Source: Candidatus Dormiibacterota bacterium (lineage in GTDB: Bacteria > Acidobacteriota > Polarisedimenticolia > Gp22-AA2). From it: a stretch of DNA of 64,000 nt. Every line of letters begins with the position of its first letter. The stretch's first letter is position 1. Under the pieces are notes generated by a model. That model did no database searches, was not told the origin of the DNA, and worked only from the letters and a program-made list of their open reading frames with translations. Both the position numbers and the translations under genes were made by a program. The stretch lies in contig DASQAT010000010.1 of the NCBI GenBank assembly GCA_035635555.1, positions 1-64,000 on the forward strand, read 5' to 3'. This document shows positions 32,774-43,500 of the stretch, one piece after another.

Positions 32774-33612
32774 CGCGAGGCGCTCCGCTCGGGCGGCCCT
32801 TCCGGCTTCAGCATCACCAGGACCTCCTCGAGACGGCGGAAGTCGACCTCGGGCCGGAGCTCCACGAGCTTGGTCAGACCCTCGCCCTCGCCGATCGACG
32901 CCACGATTCCGATGGTATACCCCTTCGGATAGATCTGGTCGAGACCGGAGGTGATGATCACGTCCCCGACCTCGATATTCGAGAGTTCGTTCACGTACTC
33001 CATGCGGCAGCCGTGTTCCCCCGATCCGACGATCATCCCCTGCACGCGCGTCCTCTGGATGAGACCGGCAACCCCGGAGTTGGGATCGAGGATGGTCTGG
33101 ATCTTGCTCGTTCCCGGGGCGGCTTCGATGACGCGGCCGACGATGCCGCGCGGGGTGAGGACCGGCATGTTCACGCGCACTCCGTCGTGGCTGCCCCGGT
33201 CGAGCGTGACGATGCGCGCGCTGCCGTCGGCCCCGCGCGCGATCACCCTCGCCGCGACCGTGGTCCAGGGCACGCTGTCACGCAGGTCGAGGAGCTCGCG
33301 CAGACGCACGACCTCCTGGCGCGATTCCTCCGCCTCCTGCGCCTTCAGCGCCAGCCCGTCGATCTGTTCGCGCAGGTGGCGGTTCTCGCGCTCGACGCCG
33401 CGCAGGTTGACATAGGCGCCCCACGTCCCCGAAAGGCCCTGACCGGCCCAGTGCGCCCCCTTGAGAAACGGCGACATCAGGCTCATCACCGCCTCCTCGA
33501 GCAGGGAGCGCTGGCCGGCGCTCTTGATACGGGTCGACATGAGGCCGAGATTGAGGGTCAGCAGGACCAGAAGCAGGAGGTACGGCTTGCGCTCGGTGAG
33601 GAGATGGGCCAT
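32770..33612 (-). CDS. mreC: Rod-shape-determining protein MreC
   Basis: 280 residues. Bitopic elongasome protein: an N-terminal helix (about 12-32), a coiled coil (70-105, ENRHLREQIDGLALKAQE), then the paired beta-barrel domains (AARVIARG, GVRVNMPVLTPRGIVGRV, VGDVIITSGLDQIYPKGYTIG). Normal length. Confidence 0.94.
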   Translation of the reverse strand: MAHLLTERKPYLLLLVLLTLNLGLMSTRIKSAGQRSLLEEAVMSLMSPFLKGAHWAGQGLSGTWGAYVNLRGVERENRHLREQIDGLALKAQEAEESRQEVVRLRELLDLRDSVPWTTVAARVIARGADGSARIVTLDRGSHDGVRVNMPVLTPRGIVGRVIEAAPGTSKIQTILDPNSGVAGLIQRTRVQGMIVGSGEHGCRMEYVNELSNIEVGDVIITSGLDQIYPKGYTIGIVASIGEGEGLTKLVELRPEVDFRRLEEVLVMLKPEGPPERSASR

Positions 33613-33665
33613 CGACTCAGCCTCCCTGCCGCGTGCTCATGAGGACCGGGAGGAGCGCCGCCCTG

Positions 33666-34727
<1,062 letters not shown>

Positions 34728-34794
34728 TCAGTCCCTGTCAAGGACCGCGGGTTCGTGCAAGATTCCGCGCGACAACATCTTACGAACGGGGCTA

Positions 34795-34823
34795 ATATTA
34801 GGGCCCTGCCTGCCCAAAGTCAA
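34795..34823 (-). promoter_or_regulatory. Promoter of the mreBCD-mrdA-rodA-rng operon
   Basis: Minus strand: TTGACT (34823-34818), exactly 17 bases, TAATAT (34800-34795). The predicted start near 34788 gives an 80-base leader. Confidence 0.6.
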
Positions 34824-34837
34824 ATCATTGACTTTGG
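34814..34837. promoter_or_regulatory. Perfect 10-bp inverted repeat over the mreB -35 element
   Basis: CCAAAGTCAA, four bases (ATCA), TTGACTTTGG: both ten-base arms are perfectly complementary. One arm contains the -35 hexamer of the mre promoter, so a dimeric regulator bound here would occlude or contact RNA polymerase. No T-run follows, so it is not a terminator. Confidence 0.5.
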
Positions 34838-34900
34838 ACCACAACCCCTTCCAACACAGATGCTTACACACAGAAGCGCACACTCTGCACGGGGCGCGAT

Positions 34901-36367
34901 TCAACGGACTGTCCGCACGGCGGCCGGCCGGGGACTTTCGACCTCCGCCAGGGCCACACCGTTCTTGCCGCGGCCCTTCACGAGATACATCGCCTGATCG
35001 GCACGCGCCAGCAGGTCGTCCTTGGTGCGTCCGTGGTCGGGGAACGATGCAATGCCGAGGCTGGCGGTGATGCGCACCTCGAGGCCGTACGACGCGAGGA
35101 ACGTGGTCTCCTCGATCTTCTGACGAATGCGCTCGGCGATGATCGCGGCCCCCTCCGGACCTGTCTGAGGCAGGATCACCGTGAACTCATCGCCGCCGAA
35201 GCGCGACACGACATCGATCTCGCGCACCGTCGAGCCGATCACGCGACCGACTTCCACCAGCGTCCGGCTGCCCCAGAGATGGCCGTGCTGGTCGTTCACG
35301 TTCTTGAACCCGTCGAGGTCCAGAAAAATCAGCGACACGGGCGTGCGGTACCGCTTGCTGCGTTCCACCTCGCGTCGCAGCGTGGCGTTGAGGTACCTGG
35401 AATTGAAGAGCTTCGTCAGATCATCGGTGATCGAGAGCTCCTCCGATCTCTTCAGGAGGAGCGCGTTATCGATCGCGACGGCCGCGGGTTCGAGCAGGAG
35501 CGACAGCAGACGCGCGTCCTGGCCGGTGAAGTGCGCCGCCCTCTGGCGGTCCAGCCCGACCAGCACGCCGATGAGCCGTCCGCGGCTCAGGAGCGGCACC
35601 GCCAGGACGGATCGGGCCGGGTTCGATTTCGGCAGGTCGGGCATCGAGGCGTCTCCGGGGCCGGCATCGTCCAGTATCACGGGCTGACGTCGCTGCGCCG
35701 CGCGGCCGGCCGCCCCTTCACCGATTCCGAGCCGCTTGCCCCGCATGGCGCCCATCCCTTCGCCGCCGGTCCGCTCGACCGTGAGCAGCCCCTGCTCAGG
35801 GTCGGCCAGAAGGAACAGCCAGGCCCGCAGCTTGAGGAATTCCCCCACCCTCTCCATGGCCACGTCGATGATGCGGTGGGGATCGAGCTCGCTGCCTGTC
35901 AGCCGGACGATGGTGGTGAGACCCCTCATCCTGGAGGATGCGTCGCGCGCCTCCAGCGTCGCGCGGCGGCCGCGCTGCCGCTGGTCGGCCAGCTGCTTCT
36001 CCCGGTCGAGCAGGGTTTCTAGCAGGCGCACGTCCAACGTCGGGCCGATCTTCAGGAGTCCGGGATCCGTGTTGCGCGCCGGGCCGGCACCACGGCGCTG
36101 GCTGGCTCCGCGGCCGGAACGTTCCAGACGGAAAGGCAGGAGCAGCGCGTTCCGGTCCAGCCGCTTGAGCAGGCGCATCGCCGCCTGCGGCCTGCCGGCG
36201 TCGTCCACCTGGTAGAGGATGACATCGATCCGGCCGGCGACCGGCCGCCCCGCCGCGAGGCCCGAGGAGCGCACCACGGTGAAGCGGTCCCTGGCGCGGC
36301 GCCAGGCGGGGGGCAGGCCCCCGGATCCGTCGGCCAGGACCACGAGGATCTTCGAGCCGCGGGGCAT
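34901..36367 (-). CDS. Diguanylate cyclase with GAF domain
   Basis: 488 residues. The N-terminus (about 1-105) looks like a degenerate receiver-type alpha/beta domain (KILVVLADGSG). A GAF domain follows (about 150-300) and then a C-terminal GGDEF domain with an intact active site RFGGDEFTVI. RxxD (REID) sits five residues before GGDEF, the product-inhibition I-site. It makes cyclic di-GMP from two GTP. Starts 11 bases after the FecR-like gene, so the two are likely one unit. Confidence 0.92.
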   Translation of the reverse strand: MPRGSKILVVLADGSGGLPPAWRRARDRFTVVRSSGLAAGRPVAGRIDVILYQVDDAGRPQAAMRLLKRLDRNALLLPFRLERSGRGASQRRGAGPARNTDPGLLKIGPTLDVRLLETLLDREKQLADQRQRGRRATLEARDASSRMRGLTTIVRLTGSELDPHRIIDVAMERVGEFLKLRAWLFLLADPEQGLLTVERTGGEGMGAMRGKRLGIGEGAAGRAAQRRQPVILDDAGPGDASMPDLPKSNPARSVLAVPLLSRGRLIGVLVGLDRQRAAHFTGQDARLLSLLLEPAAVAIDNALLLKRSEELSITDDLTKLFNSRYLNATLRREVERSKRYRTPVSLIFLDLDGFKNVNDQHGHLWGSRTLVEVGRVIGSTVREIDVVSRFGGDEFTVILPQTGPEGAAIIAERIRQKIEETTFLASYGLEVRITASLGIASFPDHGRTKDDLLARADQAMYLVKGRGKNGVALAEVESPRPAAVRTVR

Positions 36368-36378
36368 CGGACAGGCTC

Positions 36379-37827
36379 CTAGTAGCTCTCGACGTAGACG
36401 CTGCGCCGCATCCGCGTGGTGTTGCCGGCGGTGTCCTGCGCAACGAGGTCCACCTGGTTCTGCCCATCCTTCTTCATGCGCACCACCGCGGTGAAGGCTC
36501 CGTCGTCGTACACGTCGATCTTCTGACCGTCGATCGACAGGACCGCGCCGGGCTCGGTCCGTCCGTTGATGATGACCAGGTGACCCGAGGGCAGGAAGTC
36601 GACGACCTCGAGAGGCGGCGGAGTCGTGTCGTCCGTATGGTGCTCACGCGAGCTCGCCACCTTGAACTTGCGTGTCTCCGAGAAGGGGCTCTCGACGCTC
36701 CCCGCGTCGATCGCGGAAACCCGCCAGTAGTAATTGCTCTCCTGCAATCCGGGGATCTCGACGCTCGCCGATCGAATGTCCGACTTGTCGAGGAGGAGCT
36801 CGCCGAACAACGCCGTGCGCGCGATCTGCAGGCGGTAGCGCTCGCCACCCGCCACCTTGGCCCAGCGCAGCGTGGTCGTCTCGGTCGAGGGGTCGTCGTG
36901 CAGGAACACGCGCTGGTCGGTGGGATCGAGCAGAGACGGCGCCGGCAGCAGCTTGACCCTGCTGACGACCTGCTCGCGGGTGACCTCCATCCGTTCCAGG
37001 GGCTTCAGGATGAGGGTCTTGCCGGCGGTCTGGACCTCCGCCGAGCCGCTCTGCACTTCCGTGCGCGTCTTGCGGGTGTCGGCGTCATAGGCCACCTGGA
37101 ACTCCGATCGATCGACGGCGCGTGCCGTGGTCGACTCGGTCGCCACCTCGTGGAACGATCCCGCCACGTTGGCGCCGGGCATGGTCGCGGACACGCCGCC
37201 CCAGTTGAGCTTTTCGCGGACCTTGCGGACCCGGGTCGTGGGGTCCTCGAACAGCTCGCGTATCTCCAGGAGAGAGCCGGGGTTGATCGTGGTGATCGTC
37301 CCGTCGAAATAGATGATCTGTGCGGAGCCGTTGCCGGCCGTCTTGATCTGATCGCCGACGCGCAATGCCGTGCTCGCGTTGACGTCGTCCCAGACGAATT
37401 GACGGGAGCGCTTGATCTTGACGTCCCCCTCGTACTTGTAGATCTTGGCGGTGAACGATTCCCCCGAGGACCCCTCGAGGATCTTCTGCGAAAATGACTG
37501 GGATTGCTGCGCGGCCGCGCGCGCCTCGGCGAAGTCCTTGCGTTCGTAGGACAGGCGGGCCGAGTCGAGGATCTTTCCGGCGCTCTCGATGACCCGCGCG
37601 AAGGATGCGTCGGCCGACGCCTGCGCCTCCCGGTACATCCGCTCGGCGCGATTGATCTCCTGGAGCGCCAGCTCTTCCGGCGTCGTGCGGCGCGCAGCGC
37701 GCAGGTAGTAGAACACGCCGCCCATGGCCAGGAGCAGCACCAGATACACGACCCCGCGCATGATGCTGCGGTAGGAAATCGTGGCCCAATCGAGGAGGAT
37801 CGGGGTATTCGGGCGTCCCTGCCCCAT
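36379..37827 (-). CDS. FecR-domain membrane protein with C-terminal Ig-like/bacterial beta domains
   Basis: 482 residues from the ATG at 37827 (GAGG 8 bases upstream); an upstream in-frame start at 37851 adds eight residues. One N-terminal membrane helix (about 28-48) is followed by a helical segment (50-115) and a FecR domain (TAKIYKYEGDVKIKRSR to NPGSLLEIRELFEDPT, about 125-245). Fibronectin/Ig-like modules come last, with LRWAKVAGGERYRLQIA and NYYWRVSAID. The layout suits an envelope sensor or wall-associated protein. Pairing with a GGDEF enzyme suggests an input for c-di-GMP signalling. Confidence 0.8.
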   Translation of the reverse strand: MGQGRPNTPILLDWATISYRSIMRGVVYLVLLLAMGGVFYYLRAARRTTPEELALQEINRAERMYREAQASADASFARVIESAGKILDSARLSYERKDFAEARAAAQQSQSFSQKILEGSSGESFTAKIYKYEGDVKIKRSRQFVWDDVNASTALRVGDQIKTAGNGSAQIIYFDGTITTINPGSLLEIRELFEDPTTRVRKVREKLNWGGVSATMPGANVAGSFHEVATESTTARAVDRSEFQVAYDADTRKTRTEVQSGSAEVQTAGKTLILKPLERMEVTREQVVSRVKLLPAPSLLDPTDQRVFLHDDPSTETTTLRWAKVAGGERYRLQIARTALFGELLLDKSDIRSASVEIPGLQESNYYWRVSAIDAGSVESPFSETRKFKVASSREHHTDDTTPPPLEVVDFLPSGHLVIINGRTEPGAVLSIDGQKIDVYDDGAFTAVVRMKKDGQNQVDLVAQDTAGNTTRMRRSVYVESY

Positions 37828-37937
37828 GCGTTTGTCCTCAGCTCGCCGCAATGCCTCGCTGGCAACTCTTTGCGGACGCTCGACTTAGATGGTCGAACGG
37901 CCATTCCCGGGGCGACCGGGTCCCGGATGCCGACTTA

Positions 37938-37965
37938 AATATAGGATTGGAGACGCGTTGCGCAA
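37938..37965 (-). promoter_or_regulatory. Candidate promoter of the FecR-GGDEF pair
   Basis: Minus strand: TTGCGC (37965-37960), 16 bases, TATATT (37943-37938), about 105 bases upstream of the ATG. Confidence 0.4.
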
Positions 37966-37975
37966 GAAAAGCGAC

Positions 37976-38004
37976 TTGCGGAGGCACCCTTCCCCCGGTA
38001 GACT
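37976..38004 (+). promoter_or_regulatory. Candidate promoter of the peptidyl-prolyl isomerase gene
   Basis: TTGCGG (37976-37981), 17 bases, TAGACT (37999-38004). The leader to the ATG at 38053 is about 40 bases. It is divergent from the FecR promoter. Confidence 0.45.
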
Positions 38005-38052
38005 GTGTTCTTCCGCGGACGATGCCGGCCGTTTCCTCAGGGAGCAGTCTCG

Positions 38053-39954
38053 ATGCTGCAGCAGATGCGTGAGCAGTTCCGATACCTGAAGTGGCTTCTT
38101 GTCGTCATCATTTTCATGTTCATCTGGTGGGCGTTCGCCACCTGGGGCGGAGGAGCGACGCGGGGACGCCAGGACGTTACGTGGGCCGCCAGGGTCAACG
38201 GTGTCGCCATCCCGATCGAGACGTTCCAGCTCGCCGCCCGCCAGCTGGAGGAGAGATACCAGTCCCTCCTCGGCGAGCAGTACGCGCAGCAGCGCTCCAT
38301 GTTCCGCATCGGCAGACCGGCCATCGACGGGCTGGTGGATGAGGAGCTGATCTACCAGGAGGCCCTGCGCCAGGGGATCTCCGTGACTCCGCAGGAGCTC
38401 GTCGAGGCGATCACGCGCGATCCGAACTTCCAGGAGAGCGGCCGGTTCATCGGCCTCGACCGCTATCGCAGTCTGTTCCGCGGCAACCGCATGAGCGTCG
38501 AGGACTACGAGAACCAGCTCCGACGCGGGCTCGTGATCGATAAGTTCCGCCATCTGATCGTGGATGCGGTGAACGTGAGCGACGCGGATATCGAGCAGGA
38601 GTTCCTGCGGCGCAACGCGAAGGCGACCGTGGAGTACGTCGTCGCCGATCCCGCGAAGACGGTCGCCGGGACGGCGCCGCCGGAATCAGATCTGAAGACC
38701 TACTACGAGGAGCACAAGGACCGTTACAAGCAGGGCGAGGGTCGCACCGGCCTGTTCGTCCTGTTCAGTCCCTCGGACACCGCCGCCAAGGAGACCGTGT
38801 CGGACGAGGACGTCGCCGCGGCGTACGAGCGCTACAAGAACACCCGCTACGAAGTCGGCGAGCAGCGCTGCGCCGCCCACATCCTCGTCAAGGCGGCCGA
38901 ACAGGCCGCTCCCGACGCGGTCAAGAAGGCCGAGACGAAAGCCCGTGATGTCCAGAGACGGCTGAAGAAGGGCGAGGATTTCGCGGCCCTGGCGCGCAAG
39001 GAGTCCGAGGATTCATCGGCTTCGAATGGCGGTGACCTGGGGTGTTTCCCGCGCGGTCAGATGGTGAAGGAGTTCGAGGACAGCGCCTTCTCCCTCCCGG
39101 TCGGCGGTGTGAGCGATCTCGTCCGGTCGCGTTTCGGGTTCCACATCATCAAACTCAAGGAGATCCGGCCGCCGCGCACCACGTCGCTGCAGGAGGCGCG
39201 CGAGCCCCTCCGCCAGGAGCTGAAGCTCGAGCGGGCGCGCGGCGAAGTCCTCAAGCGCACCGCCGATTTCGCCCGCGCCGCGGCCGGCGGAAAGCTCGAG
39301 GTGGTGGCGAAGTCGCAAGGACTCGCGGTCCAGCAGACCGGCCAGGTGCACGACGGCGATGCCCTGCCCGGCGTGGTCGCGTCCCAGGCCGTCGTCGCAG
39401 GCATGCTGGCGCTCCCGCCAGGCGGCGTCAGCGACCCGATCCCGATCCCCGCCGGACAGGTGGTCGTCCAGGTCACCGGCACGGCGCCGCCAGCGGCCAT
39501 GCCCTTCCAGGAAGTGCGCGCCCGTGTGCTCAAGGACCTCCAGGACGAACACGCCCGTCAGGCCGTGGCCGAGGCCATCCGGTCTGTCGGCCGGTCCGGC
39601 GACCTCAAGAGCGTGTCCCGCGTCCTCAAGGTCGAGGTGAAGACACAAGCGGACCTGGCTCGTGGCGCCGGCCTCCCCGGCCTGCCCCCCGACCCTGCGA
39701 TCGAGAAGCAGATCGGCACGCTGGCCCCCGGAACCCTCGGCGACCCCGTGACGACCTCGGCCGGGATCGTGGTCCTCCGAATCAAGGAACGCAGCGATCA
39801 CCGCGAAGAATTCGCCTCCCAGAAGGATTCGATCGGCGACGGGCTGCTGCGCCAACGCCAGGATCGGATGTACCGCGCGCTGGTCAAGAGACTGCGCGAG
39901 GCCGGCCGCGTCGAGGTCAACGGTTCTCTCGTCGACTCGCTCGATCGCGCCTGA
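38053..39954 (+). CDS. Membrane-anchored peptidyl-prolyl isomerase/chaperone (PpiD/SurA-like)
   Basis: 633 residues from the ATG at 38053 (GGAG 8 bases upstream). A single N-terminal membrane helix (LKWLLVVIIFMFIWWAF) precedes a SurA_N-like chaperone domain (RVNGVAIPIETFQLAARQ). The parvulin domain (about 270-375) shows CAAHILVKA, DFAALARKES, NGGDLGCFPRGQMVKEFEDSAF and RFGFHIIKLKE. A second, more diverged parvulin-like repeat may lie at about 400-600. It helps fold outer-membrane proteins at the periplasmic face. Architecture is PpiD-like. Confidence 0.9.
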   Translation: MLQQMREQFRYLKWLLVVIIFMFIWWAFATWGGGATRGRQDVTWAARVNGVAIPIETFQLAARQLEERYQSLLGEQYAQQRSMFRIGRPAIDGLVDEELIYQEALRQGISVTPQELVEAITRDPNFQESGRFIGLDRYRSLFRGNRMSVEDYENQLRRGLVIDKFRHLIVDAVNVSDADIEQEFLRRNAKATVEYVVADPAKTVAGTAPPESDLKTYYEEHKDRYKQGEGRTGLFVLFSPSDTAAKETVSDEDVAAAYERYKNTRYEVGEQRCAAHILVKAAEQAAPDAVKKAETKARDVQRRLKKGEDFAALARKESEDSSASNGGDLGCFPRGQMVKEFEDSAFSLPVGGVSDLVRSRFGFHIIKLKEIRPPRTTSLQEAREPLRQELKLERARGEVLKRTADFARAAAGGKLEVVAKSQGLAVQQTGQVHDGDALPGVVASQAVVAGMLALPPGGVSDPIPIPAGQVVVQVTGTAPPAAMPFQEVRARVLKDLQDEHARQAVAEAIRSVGRSGDLKSVSRVLKVEVKTQADLARGAGLPGLPPDPAIEKQIGTLAPGTLGDPVTTSAGIVVLRIKERSDHREEFASQKDSIGDGLLRQRQDRMYRALVKRLREAGRVEVNGSLVDSLDRA

Positions 39955-40002
39955 CAAGTTCGTCATCCGCCACATTTCCCCCGCGCCGCCGCACGCTCCG
40001 GC

Positions 40003-40030
40003 TTGAACGGCTCCGGCCAGGCCCTATATT
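40003..40030 (+). promoter_or_regulatory. Promoter of the small TPR gene
   Basis: TTGAAC (40003-40008), 16 bases, TATATT (40025-40030). A GGGGAGGG ribosome-binding site lies in the 22-base leader. Confidence 0.5.
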
Positions 40031-40060
40031 GCCCCTATCCGTGAACCAGGGGAGGGTCGA

Positions 40061-40567
40061 ATGGACGCATCGACGTCGGAGAACTCGTTCCGCCGGGGAT
40101 TGCGCGCCGTGGACCGGGGCGCCCATCTGGAGGCCCTGGCCTATTTCGAGGCGGCGGTGCAGCTCGCGCGCCGCCTGGGCGCGGAAGCCGTCCCCATGAA
40201 GTACCTCTCGTATTACGGCTGGTGCCTGGCGATCTGCTCGGACCGTCTGGACGAGGCGCGCGAGTTCTGCGAAGCGGCGGTGCGCAGCGAGTTCTACAAC
40301 CCCGATGCGTACTGGAACCTGGGCCGCGTCTATCTGAAGACCGGGGACCGGTCTCTCGCCTTCGACACCATCGTGCGGGGGCTCCAGCTCAATCCTCGCC
40401 ACTCCGGGCTCGTCGGGGTGCTCCGCAGGCTGGGGATCAGGCGCAAGCCGGTCCTCCCGCTCTTCGACCGCAGCCATCCTGTGAACCGGCTCCTCGGACG
40501 GCTGCGCCGCAGTCTCTCGCGGGTGGCCCCGAGTTCGCGGGAACGGGTCCAGGCTACTGGACGGTGA
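40061..40567 (+). CDS. Small TPR protein
   Basis: 168 residues, cytoplasmic. Three TPR-like helix pairs are visible ([59 protein letters not shown]). The Arg-rich C-terminus ([14 protein letters not shown], then LRRSLSRV) may be unstructured. Its last 14 bases overlap the 3' end of the convergent MopE-repeat gene. Function unknown. Confidence 0.8.
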   Translation: MDASTSENSFRRGLRAVDRGAHLEALAYFEAAVQLARRLGAEAVPMKYLSYYGWCLAICSDRLDEAREFCEAAVRSEFYNPDAYWNLGRVYLKTGDRSLAFDTIVRGLQLNPRHSGLVGVLRRLGIRRKPVLPLFDRSHPVNRLLGRLRRSLSRVAPSSRERVQATGR

Positions 40568-43500
40568 CGGGCGAGCTGGCGCTGCCGCCGGCCGTTGAGA
40601 CCACCGTGACACTGCCGGGATTGGCGGTCGGGCCGGAGACGAGACGGTACACCGAGGCCGCGGGGACGTACGTCATGGCGCCGTAACCCACGACCGAGAG
40701 GGTCACCGACCCGACCGGGTAGTTGGACGTCGCCTCGACCGTGAGCGTGCTGGTGGAAACGCGGTACGTCGCCAGCCGGATGATGACCGTCTCGACGACG
40801 TCGTCGATGACGTTGTTGCAGTCGTCATCGACGCCGTTGAAGATCTCGACAGCCCCGGGATGGATGGACGCGACCGCGTCGTTGCAGTCGCCGCCGCACG
40901 ACGTGTAGCCGTCCCCGTCCTGGTCGAACCCTTCGTCCACCGTCCCATCGCAATCGTCGTCCCGCGCGTTGCAGACTTCCGTGGTGGGCTGTCCCGCCAC
41001 GGCGTTGCAGGCCGATGACGTGGGCGAGGTGCAGACGACGGTGCCGGTGCGCAGGCACGCGCCGACTCCGGCGCTGCAGCTGACGTTCGTGCCGAACCCC
41101 TCGTCCGTCAGCCCGTCGCAGTCGTCGTCCTTGGCGTTGCAGATTTCGGGCGCCCCGGGATGGATCGCCGCATTCTGGTCATCGCAGTCGACGTCCGCCT
41201 TGAAGCCGTCTCCGTCGCCGTCCTGGCAGACGTCCCCCACCCCGTTGTTGTCGGAGTCGTGCTGGTTCGGGTTGGCGAGCACGGGACAGTTGTCGCACCC
41301 GTCGCCCCGGCCGTCGCGGTCCTGGTCCGCCTGCGCCGGGTTGGCGATGAGCGGGCAGTTGTCGTTGATGTCGGGGATCAGGTCGAGATCGAAGTCACGG
41401 TTCTGGGGCAGGCAGGGCGTGGCCGTCGGGCGCGTGCTTCCGCCGGTGCCGGTGCCGAGAGTCCCCTCGCCGCAGACGTTCCTTGCGGCCTGCAGATAGT
41501 AGTAGAACTGCCCGAGGGGTGGGGACTGGGTCTCGTTCAGGCGCACGTTCGCCGCCTCCGAGTACAGGCAGACGCTCTGGAACGCCCAGCCCTGGATCTG
41601 GACGAGACCGCGGTAGACGTTGTAGACGTTCGCCTCGGGCACCTGCTCCCAGGCCAGCTGCGTGAGACTCGGGGAGCCCACCACGCTCAGATTGAGCGCC
41701 TCGCCCGGGGTGTGCGCCACCGAGTACAGGAGCGGAGCACAATCCGCGGGGTCGAGCACGCCGTCATTGTCGTCATCCGTATCGACGCAGTCCTTCAAAC
41801 CGTCCCCGTCGGTGTCCGGGAAGCCCTCGTCGACGGACAGGTTGCAATTGTCGTCGATCCCGTTGCAGACCTCCGGCTGGCCCGGGCCGATCAGGGGGTT
41901 CGAGTCGTTGCAGTCTCCGCCGCAGGACGTGTAGCCGTCCCCGTCGTTGTCGAATCCTTCGTCGATCACCATGTTGCAGTTGTCGTCGATGCCGTTGCAG
42001 ATCTCCGTCGCCCCGGGGCGGATCTGCGGGTTGGCGTCGTTGCAGTCGCCGCCGCAGGACGAGTAGCCGTCGCCGTCCGCGTCGAACCCCTCGTCCACGA
42101 CCCCGTTGCAGTTGTCATCGGCGCTGTTGCAGATCTCCGGCACCCCCGGGTGGATCTGCGCGTTGCCGTCGTTGCAGTCGCCGTTGCACGTCGTGAAGCC
42201 GTCGCCATCCCGATCGAACCCCTCGTCGATCGCCTGGTTGCAGTTGTCGTCGATGCCGTTGCAGATCTCCGTCGCCCCCGGATGGACCGCCGCGTTGTTG
42301 TCGTTGCAGTCCGTGTCGGTCGTGTAGCCGTCGCCGTCGGCGTCCACGCCGCCCGTGTCGGCCGCGATGCGCAGGTCGTACGACCCGTAGATCCCGAAGT
42401 CGCTCGCGTGGACCGACTTCACGTACAGCGTCCCGGTCGCGGCCGGCGTGTAGAGGATCAGCGAGGATGCGTCGCTGGCGCTTCTGTCATCGTTGCTCGC
42501 CAGGACCGTCGTGCCGTTCGAGGCGAGAAGAGTCAGCGACGTGTTCGCATCGCTCAGAAGATTCAGCGTCTCGACGACGTACGGAGTGCCGGCCACGGCC
42601 GGGAATGCAAACAGATCCGTGTCGGGCTCGCCGAGGAGGTCGTTGTTGCGATCGGCGAAGAAGGTGTTGTGCAGGAGCGTATTTCCGGGCGATACCGTCC
42701 GCGCCTCGGCGATCGTGTCGTTCGACTCGAACCCGTCCGTGAAATACTCCACGCCCAGCTCGCGGAAGATGCTCTTCATTTCGGCGAAGTGCCCGTTGTT
42801 CACGCTGGGATGGAACCAGCCGTCCCAGAAATCCTCCAGGCTGACGTTGGTGGCGGTCGGAAGGTAGATGCTCATCGCCTTCCAGTACAGCGCGTCCTGT
42901 CCCGACAGGAGGTCCCACGACTCCTCCGTGCCGGGGGATTCATCCTGGGTCGTGGCGCCGTCCACGATGTCCCAGAGTCCCGTGTACACGGTCGTTTCGC
43001 TCGTGGACCCGCGGCAGACGAAGGGAAGCTGGGTCTCGGCATCGAAGTAGAACTGGAGATTTCCGGGGCCGGGGAGCCCGGTCGTGCGCACGTACAGGCT
43101 CGCGTGCGGCAGGCCGGCGAAGCGGCGGGCCGAGAGTCCGAAGAAGGACGCGTGCCCCTCGTCCCACGCCAGCATGATGTTCTGGTTGCAGTCGCTGAGA
43201 TGGTGCTCGCCGCCGGGGTTGTCGCTCTTGGCGAAGTTGTAGGAGACGTAGTGCCCCATTTCATGCATCACGACCGTGTCGTCGTAGCCCGCGTTCCGCG
43301 CCTGCGTGATGGTGTTGTTGTTCGGGTTGAAGCTCGAGAGGTTCGGATTGAAGGCGTTGAACACCACGATCAGGAGCGGATAGGTGCCGGTGCCGCGCAA
43401 CGACAGGAGGTAATCGCTCCCGAGCTCGGTCGCGGCGAGGAGATTGAACGGCTCGCCGCCGGCCCCTTGCACCGCGGCCAGCGTCCCGATGAAGAGGTCC

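Noticed and set aside
34816-34835. Palindrome before mreB as an intrinsic terminator
   Set aside because: Arms are not GC-rich and no T-run follows on either strand; overlap with a -35 element points to an operator.
40798-42345. Tandem repeats as a CRISPR array
   Set aside because: The repeats are in-frame protein modules without constant spacers or palindromic repeat units.
42970-43060. Possible sequencing frameshift in the metalloprotease-like gene
   Set aside because: The frame stays open across the whole gene and each domain runs on in the expected order; no frameshift is needed.
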